7,641 nt of DNA, from the NCBI GenBank assembly GCA_034429695.1, contig DAOUGC010000116.1, positions 1 to 7,641 on the forward strand, given 5' to 3'. The notes beneath the pieces were generated by a model. That model saw only the letters and a program-made list of their open reading frames with translations. It ran no database searches and was not told the DNA's origin. Position numbers and translations under genes: made by a program. Position 1 is the first letter of the stretch. Every line of letters starts with the position of its first letter. The stretch comes from DAOUGC01 sp034429695 (lineage in GTDB: Bacteria; Chloroflexota; Anaerolineae; Anaerolineales; Anaerolineaceae). This document shows, in pieces, positions 6,608 through 7,641 of the stretch.

Positions 6608-6613
6608 ATTATA
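6608..6613 (-). promoter_or_regulatory. Possible -10 box for the lipoprotein gene
   Basis: A perfect TATAAT on the - strand (6613-6608), in an AT-rich setting, lies 37 bases before the lipoprotein ATG. That spacing suits a short leader that includes the strong GGGGAGG ribosome binding site. No convincing -35 is found 16-18 bases upstream (GCAGTA), so this is only a candidate. Confidence 0.4.
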
Positions 6614-6644
6614 GTACAAAACCATCTGACTACTGCCGGTGCAT

Positions 6645-6681
6645 GAATGATGCCAATGTTTCCATCCGGATTGTATCATTC
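6645..6681. repeat. Interrupted inverted repeat between sugar transferase and lipoprotein genes
   Basis: GAATGAT (6645-6651) pairs with ATCATTC (6675-6681), and the inner CAAT (6654-6657) pairs with ATTG (6670-6673), leaving a 12-base loop. It is 22 bases past the sugar transferase stop and just upstream of the candidate lipoprotein promoter. No T-run follows on the - strand, so a terminator is unlikely. It could be an operator or chance symmetry. Confidence 0.35.
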
Positions 6682-6702
6682 CAGAGCAGACATGTTACAT
6701 AA

Positions 6703-7641
6703 CTAATAAGCGCCCTTGCCCTTGATTACCACCCACACGGTGCGAAACAGGATTTGCAGATCCAGCCAGATGGAATAATGCTGAACATAATACAGGTCGT
6801 CCTCGGTGTTGAGGTGCATGGGTTTGTCGCTGCGCCCGTTTACCTGCCACCAACCGGTGATACCCTGAGGAACCGCAAAACGCTTGCGCTGCCACAACTC
6901 GTATCGCTCCACCAGATGGGGCATTTCAGGGCGGGGACCAACCAGGCTCATCTCCCCTTTGATTACATTGAAAATATTGGACAGCTCATCCAGACTGGTC
7001 CTTCTGAGCAGCCGCCCAACTCCGGTCACACGCGGGTCATCCCGGTGTTTGTGAATGATGTTGCCATTCCCGTCGCGTATTTCCACGGTATGCCTTAGCT
7101 GATCGGCATTTTGCACCATTGTGCGAAATTTGATCATCCGGAACAACTTTCCATTCTCTCCCACCCGCAACGGGCAGTAAAACACCGGTCCCTTGCTGTC
7201 CAGTTTGATCGCCAGCGCCATCAATCCAAACACCGGCAGCAGAAACGGCAAAGCAATAAAAGAAACCACCAGATCAAACCCGCGCTTTACCATGCGTTGA
7301 TATTCGTTCAATGCCGGCGCGCGCAGGTCCAGCATGGGGATGCCTGCCAGCTCCTCCACCCGCGCGCGGTGCAGCGCCAGTGAAAAATAATCCGGCACCA
7401 CCCACACCCTCACCGGCAGGTCATGCAATTCGCTCACCACCTGGTTCAGACGCTGGTGCGCTGAACGCGGCAGCGTAACAACCACATCATCCACATTACG
7501 TTCCATCACTGAACCACGCACACTTTCCAGTGTGCCCAGTACCCCAGGCCGGGATTGTTTGGCGGGATCATCATCCAAAAAGCCGGAGAAGGACAACCCA
7601 CTACCCACTGATCCGCGAATATGATCGGCGATTTGCCCACC
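6703..7641 (-). CDS. Undecaprenyl-phosphate sugar-1-phosphate transferase (WcaJ/WbaP-like), N-terminus off window
   Basis: The visible 312 residues are the C-terminal two thirds of a polyisoprenyl-phosphate hexose-1-phosphate transferase; the frame is open to the window edge. The enzyme starts glycan assembly by moving a sugar phosphate from a nucleotide sugar to undecaprenyl phosphate at the inner face of the membrane. Residues about 1-105 are the end of the Rossmann-like N-terminal domain (GGQIADHIRG, then SGFLDDDP). The catalytic domain begins with KRGFDLVVSF and a membrane-associated helix, followed by GPVFY, FRMIKFRTM, DPRVTGVGRLLRRTSLDEL (with the catalytic Asp-Glu pair in LDEL), GEMSLVGPRPE, GITGWWQVNGRSD and YSIWLDL. 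These are all the hallmark motifs, so the enzyme is probably active. The sugar cannot be told from sequence. A GTG at 7608 is internal, not the start. The gene precedes the lipoprotein and wzz-like genes on the same strand, marking this as an exopolysaccharide or surface-glycan locus. Confidence 0.96.
   Translation of the reverse strand, partial: GGQIADHIRGSVGSGLSFSGFLDDDPAKQSRPGVLGTLESVRGSVMERNVDDVVVTLPRSAHQRLNQVVSELHDLPVRVWVVPDYFSLALHRARVEELAGIPMLDLRAPALNEYQRMVKRGFDLVVSFIALPFLLPVFGLMALAIKLDSKGPVFYCPLRVGENGKLFRMIKFRTMVQNADQLRHTVEIRDGNGNIIHKHRDDPRVTGVGRLLRRTSLDELSNIFNVIKGEMSLVGPRPEMPHLVERYELWQRKRFAVPQGITGWWQVNGRSDKPMHLNTEDDLYYVQHYSIWLDLQILFRTVWVVIKGKGAY

Overview
The window looks like chromosomal DNA from a bacterium of moderate GC content, most likely Chloroflexota of the Anaerolineae type. 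That guess rests on two things: a lipoprotein with a Cys-Pro cluster, a Pro/Thr-rich linker and a C-terminal module of a style I associate with that group, and a membrane-anchored metalloprotease ending in the immune-inhibitor-A-like architecture common there. I could not run a search, so the taxonomic call is an inference.

Layout. On the + strand, positions 1-323 are the C-terminus of an AcnA-type aconitase whose 5' part lies outside the window. It ends in a strong intrinsic terminator (348-386). Next comes a + strand SIMPL-domain (DUF541) lipoprotein gene (445-1224). A hairpin with an A-run before it and a T-run after it (1243-1272) separates this gene from everything to its right, which is all on the - strand.

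The - strand block, read in its direction of transcription (right to left), holds: the C-terminal part of a polyprenyl-phosphate sugar-1-phosphate transferase (7641-6703, 5' end off the window); a Pro/Thr-rich lipoprotein (6570-5839); a Wzz/YveK-type chain-length regulator without a kinase domain (5719-4940); a Wzy/O-antigen-ligase family polytopic membrane protein (4926-3340); and a membrane-anchored zinc metalloprotease with an InhA-like accessory region (3347-1296). The last three are packed tightly (13-nt gap, then an 8-nt overlap) and look like one transcription unit.

How they work together. The sugar transferase would load the first sugar phosphate onto undecaprenyl phosphate inside the cell. 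The Wzy-like protein would polymerise or ligate the exported repeat units, and the Wzz-like protein would set chain length. This is the end of a Wzx/Wzy-type exopolysaccharide or surface-glycan locus; the flippase and further glycosyltransferases are not in view. The two less ordinary members are the lipoprotein and the protease coupled to the polymerase gene. Both are predicted to act outside the membrane, and neither belongs to the standard Wzy pathway. I saw no tRNA, rRNA, CRISPR array, insertion sequence or phage element. The intergenic stretches are all under 150 bases.
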